Positions 1 to 9,237 of a DNA stretch of 64,000 bases are shown here, piece after piece; position 1 is the stretch's first letter; each line of letters opens with the position of its first letter. The DNA lies in the NCBI RefSeq assembly GCF_036014015.1, contig NZ_CP107905.1:992001-1056000 (forward strand), given 5' to 3'. The notes beneath the pieces are model-generated. The model was not told the origin of the DNA. It worked only from the letters and a program-made list of their open reading frames with translations, and ran no database searches. The DNA comes from Streptomyces sp. NBC_00457 (GTDB lineage: Bacteria > Actinomycetota > Actinomycetes > Streptomycetales > Streptomycetaceae). The translations under genes and the position numbers were made by a program.

Positions 1-2
1 TC

Positions 3-425
3 GCGGTCGACCGCGCCGTGACCCCGCTGGGACTGACCCACGCGCAGTACGCGCTGGTGGCCTCGTTGTACGGCATGCAGCGCGGCGGCGAGCGCCCCAG
101 CCAGCGGCGCCTCGCGGACCACACCGGTCTCGAACCGCTGTATGTCTCCAAGCTGGCGCGAACCCTCGAAACGGCCGGCCTGCTCGAACGCGCCCGTGAT
201 CCCCGCGACCCGCGCGCGGTGCAACTGGCCCTGACCGAGCAGGGCCGTGAGCGGACCCGGGAGGCGATCAAGGTCGTCCACGGCCTGCTGCAACAGCTGC
301 TGGAGCCCCTCGGCGGCCTCGACAGCCCGCGCACCCGGGAGTTCACCCGCGATCTGGCCACCCTGCTCGACGCACCTCTTGATCCGTTCGCCATGGACCG
401 TGAGTCCGACAAGGAGCAGTCATGA
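3..425 (+). CDS. MarR-family transcriptional regulator (5' end outside window)
   Basis: The frame is open to the left edge, so the true start lies upstream; a GTG at 18 is internal or an alternative start. The visible protein has a MarR-type winged helix: a segment with 'RRLADHTGLEPLYVSKLARTL' character (recognition helix), then the wing with 'RDPRDPRAVQLALTEQGR', then a C-terminal dimerisation helix. MarR proteins are dimeric repressors that often sense aromatic ligands or oxidants. Its stop overlaps the start of the next gene (ATGA at 422-425), so the two are translationally coupled. Confidence 0.85.
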   Translation, partial: AVDRAVTPLGLTHAQYALVASLYGMQRGGERPSQRRLADHTGLEPLYVSKLARTLETAGLLERARDPRDPRAVQLALTEQGRERTREAIKVVHGLLQQLLEPLGGLDSPRTREFTRDLATLLDAPLDPFAMDRESDKEQS

Positions 426-868
426 CCACCACCACTCCCCCGGTCGACCCCCGTGTCATAGCCCTGGCCCACTACGCCGGCCGCGCGCTTCTCGAGCAGG
501 CACTGACTCGCCACGGCGCCACGTTCCAGCAGTCCGTCACCCTCCGGTCCGCCGCCACCGCCGGCGGACCGATCGAGCGGGACCGCCTCGTCGACAGTGT
601 CGTCGGCGCGCTGAAGATCGACGCAACGGACTCACACTCCGTGGTCGACGAACTGCTCGCGGCCAACCTGCTGGCCCCTCAAGGGCCGTCCCAGCTGCGG
701 ATCACGGACGCCGGACGGGCACTGCTCGACCGGACGTCGGCCGAGACCGCCCCCATCACCGCCCGGATCTACGCCGGTATCCCGGCCGAGGAACTGGCCA
801 TCGCCGGGCGGGTACTGACCCTCATCACCGAGCGGGCCAACGCCGAGCTCGCCGCCATGGCCCACTGA
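422..868 (+). CDS. Small MarR-like winged-helix protein
   Basis: A 148-residue protein coupled to the MarR gene before it by a 4-base overlap. It has a MarR-like layout: N-terminal helix, a central helix-turn-helix of weak consensus around residues 55-90, a wing ('LRITDAGRALL', about residues 93-103) and a long C-terminal helix. The HTH is less canonical than in its neighbour, so it may be a co-regulator or heterodimer partner rather than an independent DNA-binding protein. Pairing with an upstream MarR in one operon suggests joint regulation of an unseen neighbour. Confidence 0.7.
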   Translation: MTTTTPPVDPRVIALAHYAGRALLEQALTRHGATFQQSVTLRSAATAGGPIERDRLVDSVVGALKIDATDSHSVVDELLAANLLAPQGPSQLRITDAGRALLDRTSAETAPITARIYAGIPAEELAIAGRVLTLITERANAELAAMAH

Positions 869-927
869 GCCGAGTAGTGGAATATTCAACCACTGTGCTC
901 CGTTGACGGCGTCGAAGGAGGTCACGA

Positions 928-1275
928 GTGGACACGACGTACTACGACCACGGAACAGAGGCGGAGCGCTGGGAGCGCGCGCGGATGTTCTTCGACGCCA
1001 GGGACTACGCCGCCGCGGCGCGCGTGCTGGTCGGGCTGGTCGAGGAGGTGCCGGAGCAGACCGGACCGCGGCTGCTGCTGGCGCGCGCCTACTACCACTC
1101 GGCCCAACTGCGCCGCGCGGAGACCGAGTTGCGCACGCTCGTCGAGCGCGACCCGGTGGAGCACTACGCCCGGCTGATGCTGGGCCGGACCCTGCAGCGA
1201 CAGGGGCGGCACGAGGAGGCGGAGCAGCACATGCGTCTCGCCTCGGCGCTCGCCGGGGACTTCGAGCGGCTGTGA
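928..1275 (+). CDS. Tetratricopeptide-repeat protein
   Basis: A 115-residue helical protein starting at GTG 928 behind a strong AAGGAGG at 914-920. It contains about three TPR-like helix pairs (residues about 12-45, 46-79, 80-113) with the small/large residue pattern of TPRs ('ARVLVGLVEEVP', 'AETELRTLVERDP', 'AEQHMRLASALAG'). There is no signal peptide or membrane helix, so it should be a cytosolic protein-protein interaction module. The partner is not evident. A strong hairpin follows directly. Confidence 0.85.
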   Translation: MDTTYYDHGTEAERWERARMFFDARDYAAAARVLVGLVEEVPEQTGPRLLLARAYYHSAQLRRAETELRTLVERDPVEHYARLMLGRTLQRQGRHEEAEQHMRLASALAGDFERL

Positions 1276-1280
1276 GCCAC

Positions 1281-1320
1281 GACGAGGGCCCGGTTCCCGC
1301 AAGGGAACCGGGCCCTCGTC
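1281..1320. terminator. Perfect 18-bp hairpin, bidirectional terminator
   Basis: Bases 1281-1298 and 1303-1320 are exact reverse complements around a 4-base GCAA loop. It lies between the convergent TPR gene and the PepSY gene, so it can end both transcripts. No U-tract follows, which is normal for high-GC actinomycetes. Confidence 0.9.
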
Positions 1321-1324
1321 CGAT

Positions 1325-2728
1325 TCATGCCTCCGCGTTGCGCGGCGTCCGTCGCCCACGGCGGTGGGCGATCTCCCCGAGCACCACGTCCACCACGATG
1401 AACGCGGCCAGTGGAATGCCGAGCAGCGGCACGAAGTAGCCAAGGACGGCGATCACGGCGACCAGGGGCACGAGGATCTGCGGGGGCACCTGCTGCCAGG
1501 CACCGCGCGGGATCGGCCGGCCGAAGGCGGAGCCGCGTCCACGCTGCCACCACATGCGGTAGCCCATCACGATCAGCAGGATCAGGCTGAGCGCGAGAAG
1601 CATCAGGGCGATCTGGTTGACCAGGCCGAAGAGGATTCCGGTGTGCAGATCGATGCCCCAACGGGTCAGCTTCGCGAGCAGCGGATAGTCGTCGAACCGC
1701 AGCACGTCGGTGACCTCGCCGGTGGCCGGGTCGATCGCGGCCGAGTCCTGCTTCTCCGGCCAGCTGCGCTGCACCTGCTTGACGACGTACGCGGACGACG
1801 CGTCGGCGGGCGGGACGATCTCGACCGGATCGCCGAGCCCTTCGGAGCGCGCGGCGGCCAGGATCTCGTCGAGGCCGACACCGTGATCGCCGTTCCCCCC
1901 GGAACCGGCCGCGGCACCGTGGCCACCGTGGTCGCCGCCCGAGGTCGCCGAGACCGACGGGGTGGAGTGGCCGAGCGAGGTCCGCAGTTCGTCGATGTTG
2001 GCGCCCGTGTAGGTCGACCAGGTCAGGCCGGTCGCGGACAGGAAGAAGAACCCGATCGCGGCCCAGACGCCCACGGTCCCGTGCAGGCCGAGTGTGCGGC
2101 GCCGCCCGCTGGTTCCCCGTACCTTCCGAAGGGCCCGGCGGCGGGACAGCCACAGCACCACGCCGCCGCCCGCGATCACCCACAGCCAGCTCGCGGCGAA
2201 CTCGCTGTAGAGGCGGCCGTTCTCGCCGAGGTGCAGGTCCCGGTGGAACTCGTCGATCCAGGTGCGCAGCGGCAGGGCGCCGGTCGAGCCGTACTGTTCG
2301 AGGGCGCCACGCACCTCGGCCGTGTACGGGTCGACGAACACGGCGAGGGTATGGGTGTCGTCGACGCCCTTGACGCCGGACAGCAGCACCCGGGTACTCG
2401 CGTCGTCCGCCGGGGAGGGGCGTACCGCCGAGACCGTGCCGTCGGGGTGGGCCTTGCGGGCGGCGGCCACCTGCTCGGAGATCGGCAGTTTGGTGTCGCC
2501 GACCGGGACGGTCATCTCGTCGGCGTACACGATCTTCTCGGCCTGGAACGAGGCGGCGTACAGCAGACCGGTGGTGGCGGCGACGAGCAGGAACGGTGCG
2601 ACGAAGAGTCCCGCGTAGAAGTGCAGACGCAGGACCAGGGGGCGGAGCGGGGCCCATCTGCTGGGGGACGGCGCCGGGGTGGCGACTTTCGGGGCCTCGT
2701 CCGTGGAGGTCGAGGGAGCGATGGACAT
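1325..2728 (-). CDS. PepSY-associated transmembrane protein
   Basis: A 467-residue membrane protein. The start at 2728 (protein begins MSIAPSTSTDE) is chosen because GGAGAA sits just upstream; longer frames would run over the peptide deformylase gene. The first membrane helix (about residues 37-60) carries 'LHFYAGLFVAPFLLVAATTG', typical of the PepSY_TM family. A PepSY-like extracytoplasmic segment follows, then a helix near residue 190, another near 230, a Gly/His-rich insert around 265-290 ('GDHGGHG') and two or three C-terminal helices. Family members are linked to iron or copper handling or flavin reduction. The His-rich insert could bind metal, which is inference. Confidence 0.85.
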   Translation of the reverse strand: MSIAPSTSTDEAPKVATPAPSPSRWAPLRPLVLRLHFYAGLFVAPFLLVAATTGLLYAASFQAEKIVYADEMTVPVGDTKLPISEQVAAARKAHPDGTVSAVRPSPADDASTRVLLSGVKGVDDTHTLAVFVDPYTAEVRGALEQYGSTGALPLRTWIDEFHRDLHLGENGRLYSEFAASWLWVIAGGGVVLWLSRRRALRKVRGTSGRRRTLGLHGTVGVWAAIGFFFLSATGLTWSTYTGANIDELRTSLGHSTPSVSATSGGDHGGHGAAAGSGGNGDHGVGLDEILAAARSEGLGDPVEIVPPADASSAYVVKQVQRSWPEKQDSAAIDPATGEVTDVLRFDDYPLLAKLTRWGIDLHTGILFGLVNQIALMLLALSLILLIVMGYRMWWQRGRGSAFGRPIPRGAWQQVPPQILVPLVAVIAVLGYFVPLLGIPLAAFIVVDVVLGEIAHRRGRRTPRNAEA

Positions 2729-2872
2729 CGGCGGTTCTCCGGGGCTGGGGACGTTTCTCGGGTCTCGCGGTCCAGTAGTCGGGGGAAGAGCGCGCCGAGT
2801 TCCCGGCCTTTGGAGTGACGTACGCCACACAGTCGAGATCCGGTCGTCGTGGTGCCGTGGCATTCTGGCGCG

Positions 2873-3523
2873 ATGGCATCTCCCCATGACCGCGCGCCCC
2901 TTGCCGAGCTGGTCGAGGAACTCCTCGCCACCAAGGGGCCGCTGACCATCGTCGAGGCGGGCGAACCGGTGCTGCGGCACGCCGCCGAGCCCTTCGACGG
3001 ACAGCTGGACCCCGCGCTGCTGGCGCGCTTCGTCGCGGCGCTGCGCGGCACGATGCACGCGGCGCCGGGTGTGGGCCTGGCGGCCCCGCAGGTGGGGGTA
3101 CCGCTGCGGATCGCGGTCATCGAGGACCCGGCGCCGGTTCCCGACGAGGTGCGCGTGGCGCGCGGGCGGGTGCCGCAGCCGTTCCGGGTGCTGGTCAATC
3201 CGTCGTACGAAGCCGTCGGGCCCGGCCGGGCCGCGTTCTTCGAGGGCTGCCTCAGCGTGCCGGGCTGGCAGGCGGTGGTGGCACGGCACGCCGAGGTGCG
3301 GCTGACGGGCGAGGACGAGTCCGGCCGCCCGCTGGACGAGGTGTTCAGCGGCTGGCCCGCGCGGATCGTGCAGCACGAGACGGATCACCTCGACGGCACC
3401 CTGTATCTGGACCGCGCGGAGCCGCGCTCACTGTCCTCGGGCCGGGCGATGGCCGAACGCTGGGCGCAGCCGACGCCGGATGCGGCGGCGGCTGCCCTGG
3501 GATTCCGGCTGCCCGAGGTGTGA
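2873..3523 (+). CDS. def: Peptide deformylase
   Basis: A 216-residue enzyme that removes the N-formyl group from nascent proteins. All three family motifs are present: GVGLAAPQVG (residues 66-75), EGCLS (124-128, Cys126 a metal ligand) and HETDH (168-172, two His ligands and the catalytic Glu). ATG 2873 is preferred; GTG 2849 in the same frame is possible, and neither has a strong ribosome site. Streptomycetes usually carry several deformylases, so this may be an accessory copy. It runs convergently into the next gene with almost no gap. Confidence 0.95.
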   Translation: MASPHDRAPLAELVEELLATKGPLTIVEAGEPVLRHAAEPFDGQLDPALLARFVAALRGTMHAAPGVGLAAPQVGVPLRIAVIEDPAPVPDEVRVARGRVPQPFRVLVNPSYEAVGPGRAAFFEGCLSVPGWQAVVARHAEVRLTGEDESGRPLDEVFSGWPARIVQHETDHLDGTLYLDRAEPRSLSSGRAMAERWAQPTPDAAAAALGFRLPEV

Positions 3524-3524
3524 C

Positions 3525-4958
3525 TCAGTTGTCCCGGTAGGCCTCCAGCAGCCGCAGCCAGATCTCGCTGATCGTCGGGTAGGACGGCACCGCGTGCCAC
3601 AGCCGGCCGATCGGGACCTGCCCGGCGACCGCGATCGTGGCCGAGTGGATCAGTTCACCGACGCCGGGGCCGACGAAGGTGACGCCCAGCAGGATCTCGC
3701 GCTCCAGGTCGACGACCATACGGGCGCGGCCGCGGTAGCCGTCGGCGTACAGGCCCGCGCCGGCCACCGAGGACAGCTCGACGTCCACGGCGCGGACGCG
3801 GTGGCCCGCCTGTTCCGCCTCGGCCAGGGAGAGTCCTACGGCCGCGGCTTCCGGGTCGGTGAACACGACCTGGGGTACGGCCGCGTGGTCGGCGGTGGCG
3901 GCATGGGCGCCCCACGGCTCCGACTCCAGGAGCGGTACGCCGGAGGCGCGGGCGGCGATGGCGGCGCCCGCGATCCGGGCCTGGTACTTGCCCTGGTGGG
4001 TGAGGAGGGCGCGGTGGTTGACGTCGCCGACCGCGTAGAGCCAGTCGCTGCCGGTGACGCGCAGACTGTCGTCGACCGGCAGCCAGGAGCCCGGCTCCAG
4101 GCCGACCGTGTCCAGGCCGATGTCGTCGGTGCGCGGGGCGCGCCCGGTGGCGAAGAGGATCTCGTCGCCCTCGATACGGTCACCGGCCCCGGTCATGGCG
4201 ACGACCGTGCCGTTCTCACGGGTGACCGACGCGAGCGACGTGCCGGTACGGACGTCCACGCCCGCTTCCGTGAGCCCGTCGCCGACCAACTCGCCGGCGA
4301 ACGGCTCCATGCGGTTGAGCAGGCCCTTGCCGCGGACGAGGAGCGTGACCTGCGAGCCGAGGGCCTGCCAGGCGGCGGCCATCTCGGTGGCGACGACTCC
4401 GCCGCCCACCACGATCAGCTGCCCGGGCGCGGCCTTCGCGCTGGTGGCTTCCCGGCTGGTCCACGGCCCGACGTCGGCGAGCCCGGGCAGATCGGGCACG
4501 AGGGCGCGGGTGCCGGTGGCGACCACGACGGCGTGCCGTGCGGTCAGGACGCGCTGCTCGCCGTCCGGGCCGGTCACGGTGACCTCGCGGGGTCCGGTGA
4601 GGCGGCCGTGGCCGCGGTGGAGGTCGGCGCCGATGCCCTCGATCCACTGGACCTGGCCGTCGTCCTTCCAGTGGGAGGTGAACTCGTCGCGGCGGGCGAG
4701 GACCGCGGCCGTGTCCAGCGGGCCCTGTACCGACTGCCGCAGACCGGGGAGGCGGCGGGCGTCGGCCTGGGCGATGACCGGGCGCAGCAGGGCCTTGCTG
4801 GGCATGCACGCCCAGTACGAGCACTCGCCGCCGACCAGCTCGCTCTCCACGACCGCGGTGGAGAGACCGGCCGCACGGGTGCGGTCGGCGACGTTCTCCC
4901 CCACGGGCCCGGCTCCGAGCACCACGACGTCGTACACGTTGGAATCCGTTTCCGTCAT
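3525..4958 (-). CDS. FAD-dependent pyridine nucleotide-disulfide oxidoreductase
   Basis: A 477-residue flavoprotein of the dihydrolipoamide dehydrogenase/mercuric reductase family. It has the FAD Rossmann motif GAGPVG (16-21), a redox-active pair Cys46/Cys51 in ECSYWACMPSK, a second nucleotide-binding segment ('VVGGGVVATEMAAAW'), an 'YAVGDVN' FAD motif and a C-terminal dimerisation domain. The disulfide reads CxxxxC as expected. Substrate cannot be deduced; there is no N-terminal heavy-metal domain, so it is not a classical MerA. The start at ATG 4958 is used; GTG 4994 is an alternative. It is divergent from the thioredoxin gene, which suggests thiol redox work. Confidence 0.88.
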   Translation of the reverse strand: MTETDSNVYDVVVLGAGPVGENVADRTRAAGLSTAVVESELVGGECSYWACMPSKALLRPVIAQADARRLPGLRQSVQGPLDTAAVLARRDEFTSHWKDDGQVQWIEGIGADLHRGHGRLTGPREVTVTGPDGEQRVLTARHAVVVATGTRALVPDLPGLADVGPWTSREATSAKAAPGQLIVVGGGVVATEMAAAWQALGSQVTLLVRGKGLLNRMEPFAGELVGDGLTEAGVDVRTGTSLASVTRENGTVVAMTGAGDRIEGDEILFATGRAPRTDDIGLDTVGLEPGSWLPVDDSLRVTGSDWLYAVGDVNHRALLTHQGKYQARIAGAAIAARASGVPLLESEPWGAHAATADHAAVPQVVFTDPEAAAVGLSLAEAEQAGHRVRAVDVELSSVAGAGLYADGYRGRARMVVDLEREILLGVTFVGPGVGELIHSATIAVAGQVPIGRLWHAVPSYPTISEIWLRLLEAYRDN

Positions 4959-5079
4959 GGGGTCAGTCTGGTGGGTGGTGTGCGCTGTGGCCACACGGGT
5001 ACGTGCGCGGAATACGCAACGGGTCGGACGTGTTTCAGCGGACGGCTTCGCCCCGACATCAGGAAGAGGGAATCACGCC

Positions 5080-5466
<387 letters not shown>

Positions 5467-5527
5467 ACCAGGGGGCGTTGTGCCATGGCCGCGTCGCCGT
5501 GTGCGCGGCGGCGTGGCGCACATCGTC

Positions 5528-6706
5528 CTACAGCGCCAGCGGCAGTCCCGCGTAGTTCGCGGCCAGCTCGGCGGCCGCGTGGCGGGATGCGGTGATCCGG
5601 CGCAGGCGGGCCCGCTGGAGCCGGTCGTCGAAGGTGTCCCCGTCCGGCCGGACGTGCAGCATCGTCGTCATGTCGTACGAGAATCGCGTCGCCTGCCAGA
5701 CCCGGGCGAGACACAACTCCGAGTACCTGTCGAGGAGTTGCTCCGACCCGGTGCGGTGCAGCTCGCCGAAGGCGCGGGCGAGGACGCGTACGTCGGACAC
5801 GGCGAGGTTGAGGCCCTTGGCCCCGGTGGGCGGCACGATGTGGGCGGCGTCTCCGGCGAGCAGCAGCCGTCCGTGGCGCATCGGTTCGTGGACGTAACTC
5901 CGCATCGGCGTCACCGACTTGGCCGTGATCGGGCCGCGGCGCAGGGTCCAGTCGGCGTCGATGGCGAAGCGGGCGGCGAGTTCGTCCCAGATGCGGTCGT
6001 CCGGCCATTCGTCGGGATCGGTGCCGTTCGGGACCTGCAGATACAGGCGTGAGACGCTCGTCGAACGCATGCTGTGCAGGGCGAAGCCGTGCTCGCCACG
6101 GGCGTAGATCAACTCGTCGCAGGACGGCGGGACTTCGGCGAGGATCCCGAGCCAGGAGTACGGGTAGTCGTGCGCGTACGAGCGACTGCGGGCGGCCGGG
6201 AAGCTGTCCCGGGCGATGCCGTGGGAGCCGTCGCAGCCGGCCACCCAGTCGCAGGTCAGCGCCTGCTCACGGCCCTCGTGCCGGAACCGTACGACGGGTG
6301 CCTCGCTCTCCGTCCTCTCCACGGCGAGCGCCTCCGCTTCGAACAACAGCGGTGGCCCTTCGGCCAGTTGGAGCGCCACGAGGTCCTTCACGATCTCGGT
6401 CTGGGCGTAGATCGTGACGGTACGGCCGCCGGTGAGGGCCGGGAAGTCGAGGTGGTGCCGTTCCCGGTCGAAGCGCAGCTCGATGCCCTGGTGGACCAGT
6501 CCCTCGGCGTCCAGGCGGTCGGCGGCGCCGGCCTCGCGCAGGGCGTCGACCGTGCCCTGCTCCAGCATGCCGGCGCGCTGGCGCTGTTCGACGTACTGTC
6601 TCGTTCTGCTCTCCAGCACGACGCAGTCGATGCCCGCCCGGTGCAGCAGACGGGCGAGGAGCAGTCCGGCGGGGCCGCCGCCGATGATGCCGACCGTCGT
6701 GCGCAT
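5528..6706 (-). CDS. pobA: 4-hydroxybenzoate 3-monooxygenase
   Basis: A 392-residue flavoprotein, the same size as Pseudomonas PobA (about 394). It would hydroxylate 4-hydroxybenzoate to protocatechuate using NAD(P)H and O2. Visible motifs are GGGPAG (9-14, FAD), 'CDWVAGCDGSHGIAR' (the DG motif) and 'GDAAHIVPPTGAKGLNLAVSD' (FAD ribityl site, about residue 285). RBS GGGGAGG precedes ATG 6706. It lies 19 bases after a LacI-type regulator on the same strand, so the two probably form an operon. No protocatechuate ring-cleavage genes are visible in the window. Confidence 0.93.
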   Translation of the reverse strand: MRTTVGIIGGGPAGLLLARLLHRAGIDCVVLESRTRQYVEQRQRAGMLEQGTVDALREAGAADRLDAEGLVHQGIELRFDRERHHLDFPALTGGRTVTIYAQTEIVKDLVALQLAEGPPLLFEAEALAVERTESEAPVVRFRHEGREQALTCDWVAGCDGSHGIARDSFPAARSRSYAHDYPYSWLGILAEVPPSCDELIYARGEHGFALHSMRSTSVSRLYLQVPNGTDPDEWPDDRIWDELAARFAIDADWTLRRGPITAKSVTPMRSYVHEPMRHGRLLLAGDAAHIVPPTGAKGLNLAVSDVRVLARAFGELHRTGSEQLLDRYSELCLARVWQATRFSYDMTTMLHVRPDGDTFDDRLQRARLRRITASRHAAAELAANYAGLPLAL

Positions 6707-6725
6707 GGTGCGCCTCCCCTGGGGT

Positions 6726-7772
6726 TCAGCTGGATTCGCGGTGCACCACCGTGGCACCGAGCACGGTGTGCCGCTCGGGTGCGATGCCCGGGTCGCGGAC
6801 CGCGCGGTCGACGAGTTCCGCGAGGTCACGGCCGGACGGCAGCTCGATGTGGACCGTGCTCAGCCGGGGCCGCAGCAGCCGCCCGAGCATCAGGTCGTCG
6901 GCTCCGATGATCGCCGTGTCCCCGGGAATGTCGACCCCCTCGTCCTGCAGCGCGCGCATCAGCAGCATCGCGTACTCGTCGTTGTACGCGAACACGGCGT
7001 CCAGGTCGAGTTCCCGCCAGCGCGCGGCGAGCCGGGTGCCTGCGGACTCCTCGTAGGCGAGCGGCAGTTCGGTGACGGTGGCGTCCGTGCCGTGCAGGGC
7101 GCGGCGCACGCCCGCGAGGCGGGGCGCGGAGAAGGTCTCCAGGCCGGGCTCCTCCGGTACGACGACGCCGATCCGGCGCCGGCCGCGGTCGTACAGGTGG
7201 GTGGCGGCGCAGTGGCCGACGGTCGCGTGGTCCATGAGCAGGGCGTGGGCGCCGTCGACGGTTTCGGGGCCGAGAGTGACGACGGCCCGGGCGCCGGAGC
7301 GCTTCAGCACCGTGACGCCCTGCGGGCCGAGGCCGGCGCCCGGGACGAGGACGGCGACGGGCCGCAACTCCGCCCAGGCGCGGGCGGCTTCGTCGCCGTG
7401 GAGGCCGACGGTGCCGTACTGGACGACCGTGTAGTCGAGCCGGCTGAGCGCCCATTGGAGCTCGTTGATGAACTGGCTGTAGAGCGGGCCGACCGGGATG
7501 GTCGGGGCGGGCATCAGGACGAGCCGGCTGTGCCCGGCGCGCAGGCTGCGGGCGGCGGCGTGCGGCACGTACCCGAGTTCCTTCGCCGCCTGGTGGACCC
7601 GGCGCCGGGTCGGCTCGCTGATCCGGACGGCGCTGGTGTTGTTGAGCACGTAGGAGACGGTCGCGCGCGAGACGCCGGCCAGGCGGGCCACATCGGCGCT
7701 CGTGGGCACAGGGTGCTGCGCGGGCGACACGGGGGCGGGCGTTTTCGGTATCTGCACCATGACGTCTCGCAT
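6726..7772 (-). CDS. LacI-family regulator upstream of pobA
   Basis: About 348 residues (starts at 7772 or 7760). The N-terminal LacI HTH reads 'SADVARLAGVSRATVSYVLNN', followed by the hinge helix ('AAARSLRAGHS') and a periplasmic-binding-protein-like sensor domain ending at 6726. It is followed after 19 bases by pobA, so the likely role is control of 4-hydroxybenzoate use. PobA regulators described elsewhere are mostly AraC, MarR or IclR proteins, so a LacI member would be unusual; the ligand is unknown. Confidence 0.88.
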   Translation of the reverse strand: MRDVMVQIPKTPAPVSPAQHPVPTSADVARLAGVSRATVSYVLNNTSAVRISEPTRRRVHQAAKELGYVPHAAARSLRAGHSRLVLMPAPTIPVGPLYSQFINELQWALSRLDYTVVQYGTVGLHGDEAARAWAELRPVAVLVPGAGLGPQGVTVLKRSGARAVVTLGPETVDGAHALLMDHATVGHCAATHLYDRGRRRIGVVVPEEPGLETFSAPRLAGVRRALHGTDATVTELPLAYEESAGTRLAARWRELDLDAVFAYNDEYAMLLMRALQDEGVDIPGDTAIIGADDLMLGRLLRPRLSTVHIELPSGRDLAELVDRAVRDPGIAPERHTVLGATVVHRESS

Positions 7773-7837
7773 CTTGGCAGAGGGCCGGGGCGGGTGTGCG
7801 GGCGGGATCGGGCGAGTGAAGGTTGTACGAACGCGGC

Positions 7838-8500
7838 TCAGCTGGGCGGGTCGGTACGCGTGACGCGGGCGACCAGGTCGACCCAGCCCGCCTCCAGCCG
7901 CTCCAGCGGCATCCCGCACTGCTTGGTCAGATGGTGGATCGCGGCGGGGTCGAGGTAGCCCAGCAGCGTCTGGGCGAGGAGCTGGCCGTCGGCGTCGGGC
8001 ACGATCTGCCGCAGCAGGATCACCATGTGCGTGCGCAGCGCCCGGAGCGACGGGTGGGAGTACCGGCGGGTCGGTTCCGGCTGGGCGGCCAGTTCCAGCT
8101 CCAGCCGTTCGGCCGAGCGGTACAGCAGGGCCGTGCCGAACGCCCGCAGCCGCTCGATCGGCGGCGCCCCGGGCCCCAGGGGCGGCGGTCCGCCGAGGAA
8201 GTCGGCCTGGAGCTTGCGCGCGGAGTGGTCCAGCAGCGCCGTCAGCAGACCCGTGCGGTCGCCGAAGCGGCGGAAGACCGTCCCCTTGCCCACTCCGGCC
8301 GCCGCGGCCACCGCCTCCATCGTGACCCCGGCGACGCCGTGCTCGGCGATCAGCTCGGCGGCGGCCTCCAGCAGGCGGGCCCGGTTGCGGGCCGCGTCGG
8401 CACGCAGGCAGGGCTCGTCCTCGGCGCTGCCGAGCTGCAACAACCCGGCTTCGTCGAAGGGCTCTTGAGGCCCCGGGAAGGGCGGCAGAGGGGCGGACAT
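7838..8500 (-). CDS. TetR-family repressor
   Basis: About 220 residues from ATG 8500; ATG 8518 would add six residues and neither has a clear ribosome site. The TetR HTH follows the usual pattern: 'NRARLLEAAAELIAEHGVAG', then 'TMEAVAAAAGVGKGTVFRRF'. The rest is an all-helical ligand/dimer domain. It is divergent from the FMN reductase gene, with two palindromes in the shared promoter region, so it very probably represses itself and the reductase. Confidence 0.92.
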   Translation of the reverse strand: MSAPLPPFPGPQEPFDEAGLLQLGSAEDEPCLRADAARNRARLLEAAAELIAEHGVAGVTMEAVAAAAGVGKGTVFRRFGDRTGLLTALLDHSARKLQADFLGGPPPLGPGAPPIERLRAFGTALLYRSAERLELELAAQPEPTRRYSHPSLRALRTHMVILLRQIVPDADGQLLAQTLLGYLDPAAIHHLTKQCGMPLERLEAGWVDLVARVTRTDPPS

Positions 8501-8531
8501 GAAAACAGCGTAAAGCATGGGGAATGAAACT

Positions 8532-8578
8532 GGACCGCGGTCCGGTTATGGTGCTACACAGTAAACGGACCCCGGTCC
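8532..8578. promoter_or_regulatory. Twin TetR-type operators GGACC-NN-GGTCC
   Basis: Two dyads, GGACCGCGGTCC at 8532-8543 (perfect) and GGACCCCGGTCC at 8567-8578 (arms perfect, centre CC), lie 35 bases apart centre to centre between the divergent TetR and FMN reductase starts. GGACC/GGTCC dyads of this kind are typical TetR-family sites. The assignment to the adjacent TetR is inferred from position. Confidence 0.75.
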
Positions 8579-8617
8579 GGATCGTTTCGGCAATGTTTCA
8601 GCACCCCTGGAGTTCGC

Positions 8618-9181
8618 ATGTCTGTTCGCATCCTGGCGCTCGTCGGCAGCCTTCGCGCCGGTTCGCACAACCGTCAGCTCGCCGAGGCCGCCGTCAAGCT
8701 GGCCCCGGAGGGCGCGGATATCCACCTGTTCGAGGGCCTGGCCGAGATCCCCTTCTACAACGAGGACATCGACGTCGAGGGCAGCGTCCCGGCCCCGGCC
8801 GCCAAGCTGCGCGAGGCCGCGCAGGCCGCCGACGGGTTCCTGCTCTTCTCGCCCGAGTACAACGGCACCATCCCGGCCGTCCTGAAGAACGCCATCGACT
8901 GGCTGTCCCGCCCGTACGGCGCCGGCGCGATCACCGACAAGCCGGTCGCCGTGGTCGGCACCGCCTTCGGCCAGTACGGCGGTGTGTGGGCGCAGGACGA
9001 GGCCCGCAAGGCCGCGGGCATCGCGGGCGGCAAGGTGCTGGAGGACGTCAAGCTGTCCATCCCCGGTTCCGTGACCCGCTTCGCCGAGACGCACCCGGCC
9101 GACGACGCCGAGGTCGCCGCGGACCTCGCCGAGGTCGTCGCCCGGCTGCACGTGTACGCCGGAGAGACCGCCGCGGCCTGA
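8618..9181 (+). CDS. NAD(P)H-dependent FMN reductase
   Basis: A 187-residue flavodoxin-fold protein of the NADPH-dependent FMN reductase family (SsuE/ChrR/ArsH-like). The phosphate loop is 'GSLRAGSHNRQLAE' (residues 10-23), and the FMN-ring segment is 'SPEYNGTIPAVLKNAIDW'. It would reduce FMN, quinones or metal oxyanions in the cytoplasm. RBS CTGGAG precedes ATG 8618. Divergent transcription from a TetR gene with twin operators suggests induction by an electrophile or quinone, which is inference. Confidence 0.92.
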   Translation: MSVRILALVGSLRAGSHNRQLAEAAVKLAPEGADIHLFEGLAEIPFYNEDIDVEGSVPAPAAKLREAAQAADGFLLFSPEYNGTIPAVLKNAIDWLSRPYGAGAITDKPVAVVGTAFGQYGGVWAQDEARKAAGIAGGKVLEDVKLSIPGSVTRFAETHPADDAEVAADLAEVVARLHVYAGETAAA

Positions 9182-9199
9182 GCCGCACCCTCCCCCACA

Positions 9200-9229
9200 G
9201 GGGCCGGAGCCGCGCGAGGCTCCGGCCCC
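9200..9229. terminator. 12-bp hairpin terminator
   Basis: GGGGCCGGAGCC (9200-9211) pairs exactly with 9218-9229 around a six-base loop. It lies between the convergent FMN reductase and LysR genes and can serve both. Confidence 0.85.
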
Positions 9230-9237
9230 CGTGTGCG

